Below are positions 26,591 through 35,431 of a DNA stretch of 64,000 nucleotides, one piece after another. The notes below the pieces were generated by a model that saw only the letters and a program-made list of their open reading frames with translations, ran no database searches and had not been told where the DNA came from. Each line of letters starts with the position of its first letter. Positions within the stretch are counted from its first letter, which is position 1. The DNA is from Kuafuiihalomonas sp050331295 (GTDB lineage: Bacteria > Myxococcota > Kuafuiibacteriia > Kuafuiibacteriales > Kuafuiibacteriaceae), in contig JBHJGZ010000003.1 of assembly GCA_050331295.1 (NCBI GenBank), positions 248,001-312,000 on the forward strand, given 5' to 3'. Both the position numbers and the translations under genes were made by a program.

Positions 26591-29500
26591 ATGGCCAACT
26601 TTCGGAAGATCCTGATCGCGAACCGCTCCGAGATCGCCATCCGCGTGAGCCGAGCCGCCAACGAACTCGGCAAGCGGACGGTCGCGATCTACGCCGAAGA
26701 GGACAAGTTCGGCCTCCACCGATTCAAGGCAGACGAAAGCTATCAGCTCCCCACCGGGCTCGGTCCCATCAGAGCATACTTGTCGATCCCGGACGTCATC
26801 GGGATCGCGCAACAGTCGGGGGCGGACGCCGTCCACCCCGGCTACGGCTTCCTGTCGGAGAGCCCCGAATTTGCCGACGCCTGCGGCGAGGCTGGCCTCA
26901 CCTTCATCGGCCCTCGAGCGGAGACCATGCGCCTCCTCGGAGACAAGGTCTCGGCCCGGACCGCCGCCGCAGCGGCCGGGGTGCCCGTGGTCCCGGCGAC
27001 CGGAGTTCTTCCCGAGGAGATGACCGAGGTGAAGCGGCAGGCCGAGTCCATCGGCTACCCGCTCATGCTGAAGGCGAGCTGGGGTGGAGGGGGCCGGGGC
27101 ATGCGCGTCATTCGCAGCTCGAGCGGGCTCGAGCGAGAGGTGCAAGCTGGCCGTCGGGAGGCCCTGGCCGCCTTCGGGAAGGATGAGGTGTTCCTCGAGA
27201 AGCTGGTGGAGAAGGCCCGCCACGTCGAGGTCCAGGTCCTGGGCGATCAGCACGGAAACGTGATTCACCTCTTCGAACGCGACTGCTCGGTCCAGCGCCG
27301 GAACCAGAAGGTCGTGGAACGAGCACCCGCCCCCTACCTCGATGACGCCCGTCGGGAGGAGCTGGCCGAGCTCGCCCTCAAGCTGGCCCGGCACGCTCGC
27401 TACGAATGTGCGGGCACCTTCGAGTTCCTGATGGATGCCGAATCGGGCGCCTTCTACTTCATCGAGGTCAACCCGCGGGTCCAGGTCGAGCACACCGTCA
27501 CCGAGGAGGTGACGGGTATCGATATCGTGAAGGCGCAGATCCGATTGGCGGAAGGGGAACGGCTCGGCGACCTCGACTCCGGCCTCCCGTCCCAAGAGCA
27601 GGTAAAGCTGCACGGCCACGCCCTTCAGTGCCGGATCACCACCGAGGACCCTCTGAACGCTTTCGTCCCAGATTATGGTCGCATCACCGCTTATCGGGGC
27701 GCCACCGGCTTCGGGGTCCGGCTGGACGGAGGCACCGCCTATTCGGGGGCCATCATCACTCGCCACTACGACTCGCTGCTCGAAAAGGTCACGGCTTGGG
27801 CACCGAGCGAATCGGAGGCCATCGCCCGCATGGATCGTGCCCTGCGCGAGTTCAGGATCCGCGGCGTGGCAACGAATCTTGCTTTCCTCGGCAATGTCAT
27901 CAACCACGAGCAGTTTCGAAGAGCCCGCTACACCACTCGCTTCATCGACGATCACCCCGAGCTGTTCCAGATCCCGGTGCGCAAAGACAGAGCGACCCGC
28001 CTTCTGAACTACATCGCAGACATCACCGTGAACGGGCACCCGGAAGTCTCGGGACGAGCCCTTCCGCCCGCCCACACCCACGCCCCCAAGGTCCCTCGGA
28101 CGCCGAACGATCCGCCCCCTGCTGGTCTCAAACAGCTCCTCGACGACCAAGGCCCCCAGGCCGTCGCCGACTGGATGCAGCAGCAACGTCGGTTGCTGAT
28201 GACCGACACCACCATGCGGGACGCGCACCAGTCCCTGCTCGCGACCCGCATGCGGACCTACGACATGCTGGCCATCGCACCAGCCTACGCCCACCAGCTG
28301 CCCGGGTTGTTCTCGGTGGAGTGCTGGGGGGGCGCCACCTTCGACGTGGCGATGCGCTTCCTGCAGGAGTGCCCGTGGGACCGGCTTCGCGCCCTGCGCC
28401 AGCGCATGCCGAACCTCCTCCTCCAGATGCTGCTGCGAGCATCGAACGGGGTCGGCTACACGAACTATCCGGACAACGTAGTTCGTCGGTTCACCCTGCA
28501 AGCGGCCGAGTCGGGGGTGGACGTATTTCGGATATTCGACGCCCTCAACTGGGTCGAGAACATGCGGGTCGCCATCGACGCGGTCCTGGAAAGCAACAAG
28601 CTCTGCGAGGGCGCCATCTGCTACACCGGGGACATCCTCGACCCGAAACGGACCAAGTACGATCTCGACTACTACGTGAGAATGGCCCGGGACCTGAAGG
28701 CGGCCGGAGTTCACATCATCGGCCTCAAGGACATGGCCGGGCTCCTCAAGCCCGCGGCGGCCCGGATTCTGTTCCAGGCGCTGAAGGAAGAGACCGGCCT
28801 GCCGCTCCATTTCCACACCCACGACACGAGCGGAATCTCGGCGGCGACGGTGCTCGCGGCCGCCGAAGTGGGGATCGACGCGGCCGACGCGGCGATGGAC
28901 AGCCTCTCCGGCCTGACCGCCCAACCCAATCTCGGCTCGATCGTGGCCGCCCTGCAAAACACCGACCGGGACACCGGGCTGAGCTGGGAGGCGATTCGAG
29001 GCATCTCTGACTACTGGAAGCAGGCCCGCGAGGGGTACGCAGCCTTCGAGGCCGACATCAAGGCCGGAGCGTCCGAGGTCTACCTGCACGAAATGCCAGG
29101 CGGACAGTTCACCAACCTCCAAGTCCAGGCTCGGGCCCTCGGTCTGACCGAGCGGTGGCCGGAGGTGGCCAATACCTACGCCGACGTGAACCTGATGTTC
29201 GGCGACATCGTGAAGGTCACCCCGTCTTCCAAGGTGGTCGGCGACATGGCCCTGGCCATGGTCTCCGCCGGGCTCACGCGGGCCGATGTGGAGGACCCGG
29301 AGAAGGAGGTGGCCTTCCCCGATTCCGTGGTCGGCTTCTTCCGCGGCGACCTCGGTCAACCCCCCGGCGGGTTCCCGGAGGCTCTGCAGGCCAAGGTGCT
29401 CAAGGGCGCCGCAGCCCGCACCAAACGTCCCGGCGCCACCCTTCCCCCCGCCGATCTCCAGGCGGAGCGGCGGAAGGTCGAGGCTGCGGTCGAGCGGGAG

Positions 29501-30040
29501 GTGGACGAAGAGGAGCTCGCCTCATATCTGATGTATCCCAAGGTATTCGTCGACTACGCCCGCCGCCAGGCCAGATACGGCAACGTGGACGTCCTACCTA
29601 CCAGGGTCTTCTTCTACGGGATGAAAGTCGGCGAGGAGGTGCTGGTCGATATCGAAAGGGGAAAGACGCTCGTCATCGATTGCGTGGCGGTTGGCGAGAC
29701 CGATGAGGAGGGCTACGTGCAGGTGTTCTTCGAGCTGAACGGGGCCCCGCGAAGCGCGCGCGTGCCAGACCGCAAGGCCACGAACATCGTGAGCAAGCAG
29801 CCCAAGGCCGACCCGAACGACCCGCGCCACGTGCCCTCCCCCATGCCGGGCACCGTCGGTTCGGTAGCGGTGCAGGCCGGCCATCATGTCAAGGCGGGCG
29901 ACCTCCTCCTCGTCATCGAGGCGATGAAGATGGAGACCGGCATCAACGCCGAGCACGACGGAGTGGTGCGCAAGGTTAACGTATCGGCCGGCAGTCAGGT
30001 GGACGCCAAAGACCTCTTGCTCGAGCTCGACCCGGCCTGA
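26591..30040 (+). CDS. pyc: Pyruvate carboxylase
   Basis: A full-length 1149-residue anaplerotic enzyme that makes oxaloacetate from pyruvate, bicarbonate and ATP. Domains in order: biotin carboxylase (about 1-460; KILIANRSEIAIRV, LKASWGGGGRGMRV, EVNPRVQVEHTVTEE), the carboxyltransferase barrel (about 540-820; TDTTMRDAHQSLLATRMRTY, CWGGATFDVAM), the post-barrel region with tetramerisation part, and the C-terminal biotinyl domain with VIEAMKMETG (biotin Lys about residue 1113). Length and order match the single-chain bacterial form. The start at 26591 has a ribosome site. It is monocistronic by spacing. Confidence 0.98.
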   Translation: MANFRKILIANRSEIAIRVSRAANELGKRTVAIYAEEDKFGLHRFKADESYQLPTGLGPIRAYLSIPDVIGIAQQSGADAVHPGYGFLSESPEFADACGEAGLTFIGPRAETMRLLGDKVSARTAAAAAGVPVVPATGVLPEEMTEVKRQAESIGYPLMLKASWGGGGRGMRVIRSSSGLEREVQAGRREALAAFGKDEVFLEKLVEKARHVEVQVLGDQHGNVIHLFERDCSVQRRNQKVVERAPAPYLDDARREELAELALKLARHARYECAGTFEFLMDAESGAFYFIEVNPRVQVEHTVTEEVTGIDIVKAQIRLAEGERLGDLDSGLPSQEQVKLHGHALQCRITTEDPLNAFVPDYGRITAYRGATGFGVRLDGGTAYSGAIITRHYDSLLEKVTAWAPSESEAIARMDRALREFRIRGVATNLAFLGNVINHEQFRRARYTTRFIDDHPELFQIPVRKDRATRLLNYIADITVNGHPEVSGRALPPAHTHAPKVPRTPNDPPPAGLKQLLDDQGPQAVADWMQQQRRLLMTDTTMRDAHQSLLATRMRTYDMLAIAPAYAHQLPGLFSVECWGGATFDVAMRFLQECPWDRLRALRQRMPNLLLQMLLRASNGVGYTNYPDNVVRRFTLQAAESGVDVFRIFDALNWVENMRVAIDAVLESNKLCEGAICYTGDILDPKRTKYDLDYYVRMARDLKAAGVHIIGLKDMAGLLKPAAARILFQALKEETGLPLHFHTHDTSGISAATVLAAAEVGIDAADAAMDSLSGLTAQPNLGSIVAALQNTDRDTGLSWEAIRGISDYWKQAREGYAAFEADIKAGASEVYLHEMPGGQFTNLQVQARALGLTERWPEVANTYADVNLMFGDIVKVTPSSKVVGDMALAMVSAGLTRADVEDPEKEVAFPDSVVGFFRGDLGQPPGGFPEALQAKVLKGAAARTKRPGATLPPADLQAERRKVEAAVEREVDEEELASYLMYPKVFVDYARRQARYGNVDVLPTRVFFYGMKVGEEVLVDIERGKTLVIDCVAVGETDEEGYVQVFFELNGAPRSARVPDRKATNIVSKQPKADPNDPRHVPSPMPGTVGSVAVQAGHHVKAGDLLLVIEAMKMETGINAEHDGVVRKVNVSAGSQVDAKDLLLELDPA

Positions 30041-30073
30041 TCGCAGGTTAGCTTGCGTAGTCGAAGCCTCTTC

Positions 30074-32245
30074 TCAGTGGAGGAATTCGAGCCCGACCGA
30101 CCAGCCGATCCAGCTGAAGACACGATCGCCATGGCGCCATGCGTAGCCTGGCACCAACTCCGAGCGTTCGCCTTCCAGGTCGCCGGTATCCACCAGGACC
30201 CGGTAGGCCGGTCCGCCGACGACGGTGAGCCAAGGTGTGGCGATGAAGCCGAGTGTGGCCCGGAGCGATTGTACGAGATCGGGCGCGCCCTGAAACTGCC
30301 GGTTGTCGCTCGAAGGGGCGGTGCTGAGATCGACGTCCAGCCGAAGCTTCGGGGCGACGAGAAAGGTCGCCCCGAGCCCGCCACCGGCGGAAAAGGCCTC
30401 GGCCCGCTGAGGCGAGCCGGTTCCCACAAAAAAGTGGGTGTACAGAGTTCCGGTGCCGATCTTGAGCGCAGCCTCGGCCAGACGCGCGTCGCTGGAGCCG
30501 AGCCATGGTCTGAAGATCCCGCGTTCGGCCGAGTAACTGATGATGCCCAAACTCTCCCCTTCGTGGCGGTCCGCGATGTTGACGATCCCGAGCTGAAAGC
30601 CTTCCGTCTTCCCGGTGACGTTGACCAGGCCCAGCTGAAAGCCCTGGTGGTTGGAAGCCACATTGATGCTCCCGATCTGCAACCCTTCGGAGTGCTCCGC
30701 CACGTTGAAGCCCACCGTCATCTGGGCACCCTTCATCGACCCGGTGATGTTGGCTCCGACCGCAGTCTGAAGGCCGACGGCGTGTCGGACAACGTTGGCA
30801 CCCACCGCGCCCTGAAAACCCTCGAAGGTTTCGGCCACGTTGGCACCGACCGACGCCTGCACGCCCGTGCTCGGGCCGCTCACATTGGACCCGACCGCGC
30901 CTTGAAAGCCACGCATCTCGCCTGCGTAGTTCGCGCCGACCGTCAATTGGCTTCCTTCCATCAAACCCCCGGCCGTGTTCGCCGCGACGCTGAGTTGCGC
31001 GCCGGACATGTCCTCGGACACCGACGACACGCCGAGCGCCAATGCGGCCCCGGTCAGACGATAGGCATGGGTCCAGAACAGACTGAGGGCCAGGTTGTGG
31101 TGTACGGGGTCCATGCCGGAGACAGACAGCGCGGGGATGATGCCCACGTCGAACGGCACCGTCCGTACTTCGGGAAGACCTTCCGGCCCGCGAGAGGCGT
31201 TGACCGTCCCTTCGCGGACCTGAAGGGCGTCGGGCTCGAGCTCCGTCACCTGCCCTTCGGCCAGCGAAACCGCCGCGACCAGAAGCTGGGGCGCCTGCAC
31301 CACGGTGATCTCGTACGGTCCGGGCGGGAGTCCGAGCGCCACCGGATCTCCCGGCGCTTTCAGCAGCTCCACCACCAATCGCCCTGAGGGATCACGGATG
31401 AACACGCGGCCGCTCAAGGTGTCGGGCAGGGCCAGGGATGCCGACGTCGCGGACAGATCGGTCATCACGAGATCGCCGCTCCCTATCAACTCGATATCAT
31501 AGGCTGCGTGCTGGGGTCCGCCCAACGAGTGCTCGGTTCGACGAAGTGTTTCGTGAAACGCAAACTGGTAAGCTTCGTTGAGCGTCACCCGTCCGTCTCG
31601 GCTGACGTCGGCCGCGCCCCGAAGTCCGCTGACGAGTGAATGCGTGAAGAACGAAGCCTCGATGCTATCCGATTCCTGGGCGGCTTCGGTTTCGGAGCTC
31701 GACGTCAACACGGCTGTTCCTTCCACCGACGACGACCGATCGAAGAGAAAAGGAGGTCGCTCCGTCCCACCCTTGAGCCGCGTGAATGCACCGGAGGCGC
31801 ACGAGTCGAGCACTGCGATCCTGACGTCGGCGGGAAGTTCGGTCAGGCGGCCCCTCAGCGCACCGTAGCCGACCCGCTCACGACCCAGGAGCAGTCCGAA
31901 CTCATCCGAATGTCCAGAGTAGTAGAAAATCAATTCCACCCGGGGCGTGTGTCCGCGAGCCAGCCGCAACCGGTCCGAGATGCGGTCAAGGACTTCCCAA
32001 AGTTCGGTCTCTTTGGGCTCCACCACCATGAATCGGTCTTGAGCGGCCACGCCTCCGAGCTCGGTGAGGACCTCGGCGAAAGCCTCGGCATCGGAGACGG
32101 CGTACCGAAGACGCGCCCTTCCCTCACCACCATCGTTGGAAGCGGCCAGCACGGCGAACCGACGTACGCTCGGCGCGCTCGGGTCGGTGGGCTCGGAAAT
32201 CGACAGACTGGTCGCGAGCCAGACGACTGCCAGATGATTCATCAT
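30074..32245 (-). CDS. Exported caspase-like protease with 15-residue surface repeats and barrel-like tail
   Basis: A 723-residue protein, third in an ECF-sigma operon. A short N-terminal signal-like helix (about 1-17) is followed by a C14 caspase-like domain (about 28-250) with catalytic His112 in IFYYSGHSDEFG and Cys149 in VLDSCASGAF. A carboxypeptidase-like/PEGA-like strand segment (GPYEITVV) follows. Then residues about 412-570 hold some ten tandem repeats of 14-15 residues with the pattern GxQxxVGxNV, for example GVQASVGANVAE and GFQLGLVNVTG, like the LA_2272-type surface repeats. The end (ATFLVAPKLRLDVDL ... SWIGWSVGLEFLH) looks like beta-barrel strands. The start overlaps the upstream stop (ATGATGA). 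Substrate and location are inferred. Confidence 0.8.
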   Translation of the reverse strand: MMNHLAVVWLATSLSISEPTDPSAPSVRRFAVLAASNDGGEGRARLRYAVSDAEAFAEVLTELGGVAAQDRFMVVEPKETELWEVLDRISDRLRLARGHTPRVELIFYYSGHSDEFGLLLGRERVGYGALRGRLTELPADVRIAVLDSCASGAFTRLKGGTERPPFLFDRSSSVEGTAVLTSSSETEAAQESDSIEASFFTHSLVSGLRGAADVSRDGRVTLNEAYQFAFHETLRRTEHSLGGPQHAAYDIELIGSGDLVMTDLSATSASLALPDTLSGRVFIRDPSGRLVVELLKAPGDPVALGLPPGPYEITVVQAPQLLVAAVSLAEGQVTELEPDALQVREGTVNASRGPEGLPEVRTVPFDVGIIPALSVSGMDPVHHNLALSLFWTHAYRLTGAALALGVSSVSEDMSGAQLSVAANTAGGLMEGSQLTVGANYAGEMRGFQGAVGSNVSGPSTGVQASVGANVAETFEGFQGAVGANVVRHAVGLQTAVGANITGSMKGAQMTVGFNVAEHSEGLQIGSINVASNHQGFQLGLVNVTGKTEGFQLGIVNIADRHEGESLGIISYSAERGIFRPWLGSSDARLAEAALKIGTGTLYTHFFVGTGSPQRAEAFSAGGGLGATFLVAPKLRLDVDLSTAPSSDNRQFQGAPDLVQSLRATLGFIATPWLTVVGGPAYRVLVDTGDLEGERSELVPGYAWRHGDRVFSWIGWSVGLEFLH

Positions 32246-33003
32246 CGGGCGCCACCCGATCCGGTCGGCTTCACGAAGAGCTGCGACTGCGTGGTACACC
32301 CGGGCAGCTCAAGGTCGTTCGTTTGGGCCCCTTGAAGGTTCCATCGGCGAGCGGCCCGAGTGATCCGCTCGACCGGAACCGGCTCTTCGCACTCGACGAG
32401 CCAGAAGCGCTCGAACGCCGGCGCATCATCGAGCTGGTAGCTCTTGCCCAATGTCGCGCCTTCGGCACGAAACTCAGGCAGCACACCAGCACCCCATTCC
32501 GGCCAGTGCAGCGTGACCACTCCCCGACCGTCGACGGATACGACCGCTCCATGACCTCGACCTCCCGGGCCGTAGCTGATCTGAAGCAGGTCGCCCTCGT
32601 TGATGAGGGCACCCGATCGCAGCCGCTCCGCACCCATTGGGGTCTTTCGATGAACCGCGAAGCTGGCGCCCGGCGCGGTCTCCAGAGCGACTCCTTTGCT
32701 CCGCTCTGGACCTTCCGAGCCGACCGAGAAGTCCACGATCGCCACCGCCGTGGCCGTGACCGCGGAAGCCAAGCCGGCCGTCCACCATCCGCGCCGGCTC
32801 CGCGACCGCCGTGCCTCCAGCCGGGCCCGGCGGGTTACTTCTTCGACCACGCCGGCGGGGGGAAAGCGCTCGAGAATGCGTTGATTCGATTCAATGAGAC
32901 CGTCGTAGCGGGCCTGCTCGTCCTCCGTGAGCTGGCTTCGGTCGACGCCGGGAATCTCGCCCAGGAGGACGCGCTCCAGCCACCAGTCCGGTCGGCCGCT
33001 CAT
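32242..33003 (-). CDS. Single-pass membrane protein, probable anti-sigma or signalling partner
   Basis: A 253-residue protein with a cytoplasmic N-terminus of about 70 residues (RPDWWLERVLLGEIPG, then an Arg-rich stretch), one membrane helix (about 73-92, WWTAGLASAVTATAVAIVDF) and a periplasmic part with LRSGALINEGDLLQISYGPG and FERFWLVECEEPVPVE, reminiscent of DUF4384-type domains found with bacterial caspases. It overlaps the sigma gene by 4 bases (ATGA) and the caspase gene by 4 bases. Position and topology suggest it restrains the sigma factor or links the envelope to it; no classical zinc anti-sigma motif is present. Confidence 0.7.
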   Translation of the reverse strand: MSGRPDWWLERVLLGEIPGVDRSQLTEDEQARYDGLIESNQRILERFPPAGVVEEVTRRARLEARRSRSRRGWWTAGLASAVTATAVAIVDFSVGSEGPERSKGVALETAPGASFAVHRKTPMGAERLRSGALINEGDLLQISYGPGGRGHGAVVSVDGRGVVTLHWPEWGAGVLPEFRAEGATLGKSYQLDDAPAFERFWLVECEEPVPVERITRAARRWNLQGAQTNDLELPGCTTQSQLFVKPTGSGGAR

Positions 33004-33572
33004 GACGAGGCTCCTTGCAGCACAAAGGCGGCGGTCTTGAGTTTGCGCAGGCGCTTTCGAACCGCCGAAACAGATAAGCCGACTTCCCGGGACACCTCTT
33101 CGTGGGTCATCCCATCCACCAAATGGAGTACGGCCACGGTGGCGGTGGATGGTGCTTCCTTCGCGAACAACCGGGCAAGGGTGTGGGTGGCGCCGACCCG
33201 GGCCTCCTGTTCGTCGAGACTTGCCAACTGTTCCAGTAAGACTTCGTCCGATGTCTCCGGTTTTCGCTTCCGGGAACGGATGCGGTTCAAGCACACGTTG
33301 GTCGCGATCCGGAACAGGAGCGAAGATGGGGCGTCCGGTGTGAGCTCGTTCTTCCGTCGCAGAAGTTGAACGAATACGTCGTGCATGGCGTCTTGGGCTT
33401 GCTCCTCATCCGCAAGCATTCGCCGGCATCGCCGGAGTACCATCGGGCCGTAGCGCCGATACCAGTCTTCGACCTCGACGTTCACGCTTGCTGTGGATGT
33501 AACACCGGCCGGAGGGCGAACCGTCACCGGAGATTTTGGGGCATCAGCTTCTTTTGGCCGAGATTCGTGCAT
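33000..33572 (-). CDS. ECF-type RNA polymerase sigma factor
   Basis: A 190-residue sigma-70 family protein. Region 2 is WYRRYGPMVLRRCRRMLADE with QAQDAMHDVFVQLLR; region 4 is HLVDGMTHEEVSREVGLSVS followed by AVRKRLRKLK. No region 3 is present, as usual for the extracytoplasmic-function class. It leads a coupled three-gene operon (sigma, membrane protein, caspase-like protein), so it probably controls its own operon and others. The ATG at 33572 is used; a GTG lies one codon upstream. Confidence 0.88.
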   Translation of the reverse strand: MHESRPKEADAPKSPVTVRPPAGVTSTASVNVEVEDWYRRYGPMVLRRCRRMLADEEQAQDAMHDVFVQLLRRKNELTPDAPSSLLFRIATNVCLNRIRSRKRKPETSDEVLLEQLASLDEQEARVGATHTLARLFAKEAPSTATVAVLHLVDGMTHEEVSREVGLSVSAVRKRLRKLKTAAFVLQGASS

Positions 33573-33686
33573 CACCCGTGAAGGGCAGCGCGGCCCCAGG
33601 GGATGCCGGTGTGTTAGGTGCTTGCATGCACGGTCTGCGCCCGCTCCCCCAACGACCGTGACCTCGTCCGAGAGCGACCGCTACTA

Positions 33687-34097
33687 TCAACTCGTGTTCA
33701 TCTGGGTGAAGGACGCGGAGCAGATGCGCAATGGCCTCGGATCCTCCTCCAGTTGATGCATCGCTTGTGCGCTCGAGTCGTAGACGACGTTGATGAGGTC
33801 AGGCTTCGAGAGCCCCTTCGCGTAGAAGGTCTTGGGGACGACAATGCGCTCGGGCAAAGCTTGCTCCAACTCGTGCCCGCGAGGCGTGAGGCATAGGTCG
33901 TTCGTCGTCGTGACGAGCAGGGGATCCGAAAACTGCTCGCGAAGCCTCCCCCAGACCCGGCTCATGGTCGGCTGACTCAAACCCACTCGGACCGCGGCGC
34001 GCGTCACGTGACGCTCGGAAAGGAGTGCCGACAACGGTATCAACAAGTTCAGGTCGACCCGCCTCAGAACCTGCTCGAGCGCCGCATGGTCGGCCAT
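33687..34097 (-). pseudogene. Truncated LysR-type regulator (HTH only)
   Basis: The first about 80 residues are a complete LysR winged helix: VDLNLLIPLSALLSERHVTR, AAVRVGLSQPTMSRVWGRLR and DPLLVTTTNDLCLTPRGHEL. LysR proteins then continue for about 200 residues of effector-binding domain. Here the chain instead runs into PERIVVPKTFYAKGLSKPDL and ends at residue 136 with no resemblance to that domain. It may be a broken gene joined to foreign sequence, or a shortened DNA-binding protein acting without a ligand domain. No ribosome site was noted. Confidence 0.65.
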
Positions 34098-34194
34098 GCG
34101 CTCAATGCATCTCGGCGTCGGAAATCATGCAAGCTTCGGACGCCCCTGTTGCGACCTTCATGCGTTCGATGGGCGAAAGCGGCTGGTGGTGCAC

Positions 34195-34800
34195 TCAGGG
34201 AGCGTCTTTTCGAGCCCCGGGGTCGGCCTCGAGCCCTTGGTTCAGCTTCGCGACACTTCGCTCGGCGTCGTAGATGCCCGCGCCAACGCGAACATCCGCC
34301 CGAAAGGAAACCTCGGCCGGTCGCGTGTACGTGATCTTTCGCGATGCTTTGGCCTCACCGGGCTTCGGCCACCAATACTCGACCCATCCGCCGCTCTCGG
34401 TTTGTCCCGCTTCGCACAACTTCCGGAAGAGCAAGTTCCCCTTCTCGTCCTCCATCTGGAGGATCGATCTGCCGACCAGGTCGGGCCGAAGGGGATGGGC
34501 CAGCATCCGGTCTTCCAGGCAGCTGAACACGAAGACGTAGCTGTCCTTCCAGACCCATCGGGCGCTGCCGCCAAAGTCAGAGAAACCGGCCTGCCCCTTG
34601 TCGTGAAGGAACCGAGCCGCCTCCTCGACCTTGGCGGTCACCTCTTCGACCGTGGCCGAGCCACCTTCTTCGGCTCGCGCCAGTGTTTCGGACGTAGGCC
34701 AGCTGAACATCGCCAGGCCGACGCATGTCATCAATCCGCGAAGACCGGGGAGCCGGGCTGACCCCGGCCGCGTTCCGCCGACGGTAAAGACTGTCCACAT
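34195..34800 (-). CDS. Secreted single-Cache domain protein
   Basis: A 201-residue exported protein. After an N-terminal hydrophobic segment (LRGLMTCVGLAMFSW) comes a periplasmic small-molecule-binding Cache fold: EDRMLAHPLRPDLVGRSILQ, the KLCEAGQTESGGWVEYWWPK loop and VRVGAGIYDAE, all typical of the sCache_2 type. The start at 34800 is set by AGGAGG nine bases upstream. It follows the acetate transporter gene by 55 bases on the same strand, so a carboxylate ligand such as acetate is a reasonable guess. No kinase or chemoreceptor part is attached. Confidence 0.78.
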   Translation of the reverse strand: MWTVFTVGGTRPGSARLPGLRGLMTCVGLAMFSWPTSETLARAEEGGSATVEEVTAKVEEAARFLHDKGQAGFSDFGGSARWVWKDSYVFVFSCLEDRMLAHPLRPDLVGRSILQMEDEKGNLLFRKLCEAGQTESGGWVEYWWPKPGEAKASRKITYTRPAEVSFRADVRVGAGIYDAERSVAKLNQGLEADPGARKDAP

Positions 34801-34855
34801 GAGATTGGTCCTCCTGCGCGCCCGCCGCTCGCTCACGGCCGGGGCTCGTATGGGT

Positions 34856-35431
34856 TCATGGAGTGCTCGAGAGCCAGGCTCTGCCGGCCGGCAGAAGCTC
34901 ACGGCCGTAAGTCTCGTTCCAGATGATCCTGGCCATCATGTACCAGGCGGAGAACGCGCAGACCATCAGCTCGTAGCCTGCGACGACGGTCAGCCACGGA
35001 AAGCCGAAGTGAGCGAGGTCGAGGAGAATGAAGCCGAGCAGCAAGGTTGTGAAGGTGAAGGCCATGGCCCCGTGGATTCGAAGCGAGCCGACCCAGAGGA
35101 TGGCCGTGAAGAGCGTCCACGCGACCAGGTACCAGCCGACGTCGGTCGTGCTCGCCCGGAAGAGATCGTAGTTGTTGCCGAGCAGGATCAGCGCGAGCCC
35201 GATCCAGAACGCCCCGTATCCCGTAAAGGCACAGTAACCGAAGTTGTTGCCGGTCTTCTGCTCCTGTAGCCCGGCGATCATCTGGGCGAGACCACCGAAG
35301 ATCAGGCCGAGCCACACGACGGGGCCCAGGCTCGGCATCCATCCAACATTGTGAAATTGCAGCATGAGGGTCGTGAGACCAAACCCTCCCAATCCGACGA
35401 CCGCCGGGTTGCCCGGTTTCGCATCCGCCAT
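34856..35431 (-). CDS. Acetate/succinate uptake transporter (SatP/YaaH, GPR1-FUN34 family)
   Basis: A 191-residue inner-membrane protein with six helices and the family signature NPAVVGLGGFGLTTLMLQFH near the N-terminus. Further marks are FGGLAQMIAGLQEQKTGN and FTGYGAFWIGLALILL. Members import acetate and other short monocarboxylates. The second of two in-frame ATGs (35431) is preferred because GGAGG is 8 bases upstream of it but only 2 from the first. It is the first gene of a pair with the Cache protein. Confidence 0.92.
   Translation of the reverse strand: MADAKPGNPAVVGLGGFGLTTLMLQFHNVGWMPSLGPVVWLGLIFGGLAQMIAGLQEQKTGNNFGYCAFTGYGAFWIGLALILLGNNYDLFRASTTDVGWYLVAWTLFTAILWVGSLRIHGAMAFTFTTLLLGFILLDLAHFGFPWLTVVAGYELMVCAFSAWYMMARIIWNETYGRELLPAGRAWLSSTP

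Noticed and set aside
26462..29359. 965-codon open frame on the minus strand across pyruvate carboxylase
   Set aside because: It is antisense to a textbook pyruvate carboxylase, has low-complexity Gly/Val/Asp-rich translation and no family motif; a GC-rich codon shadow.
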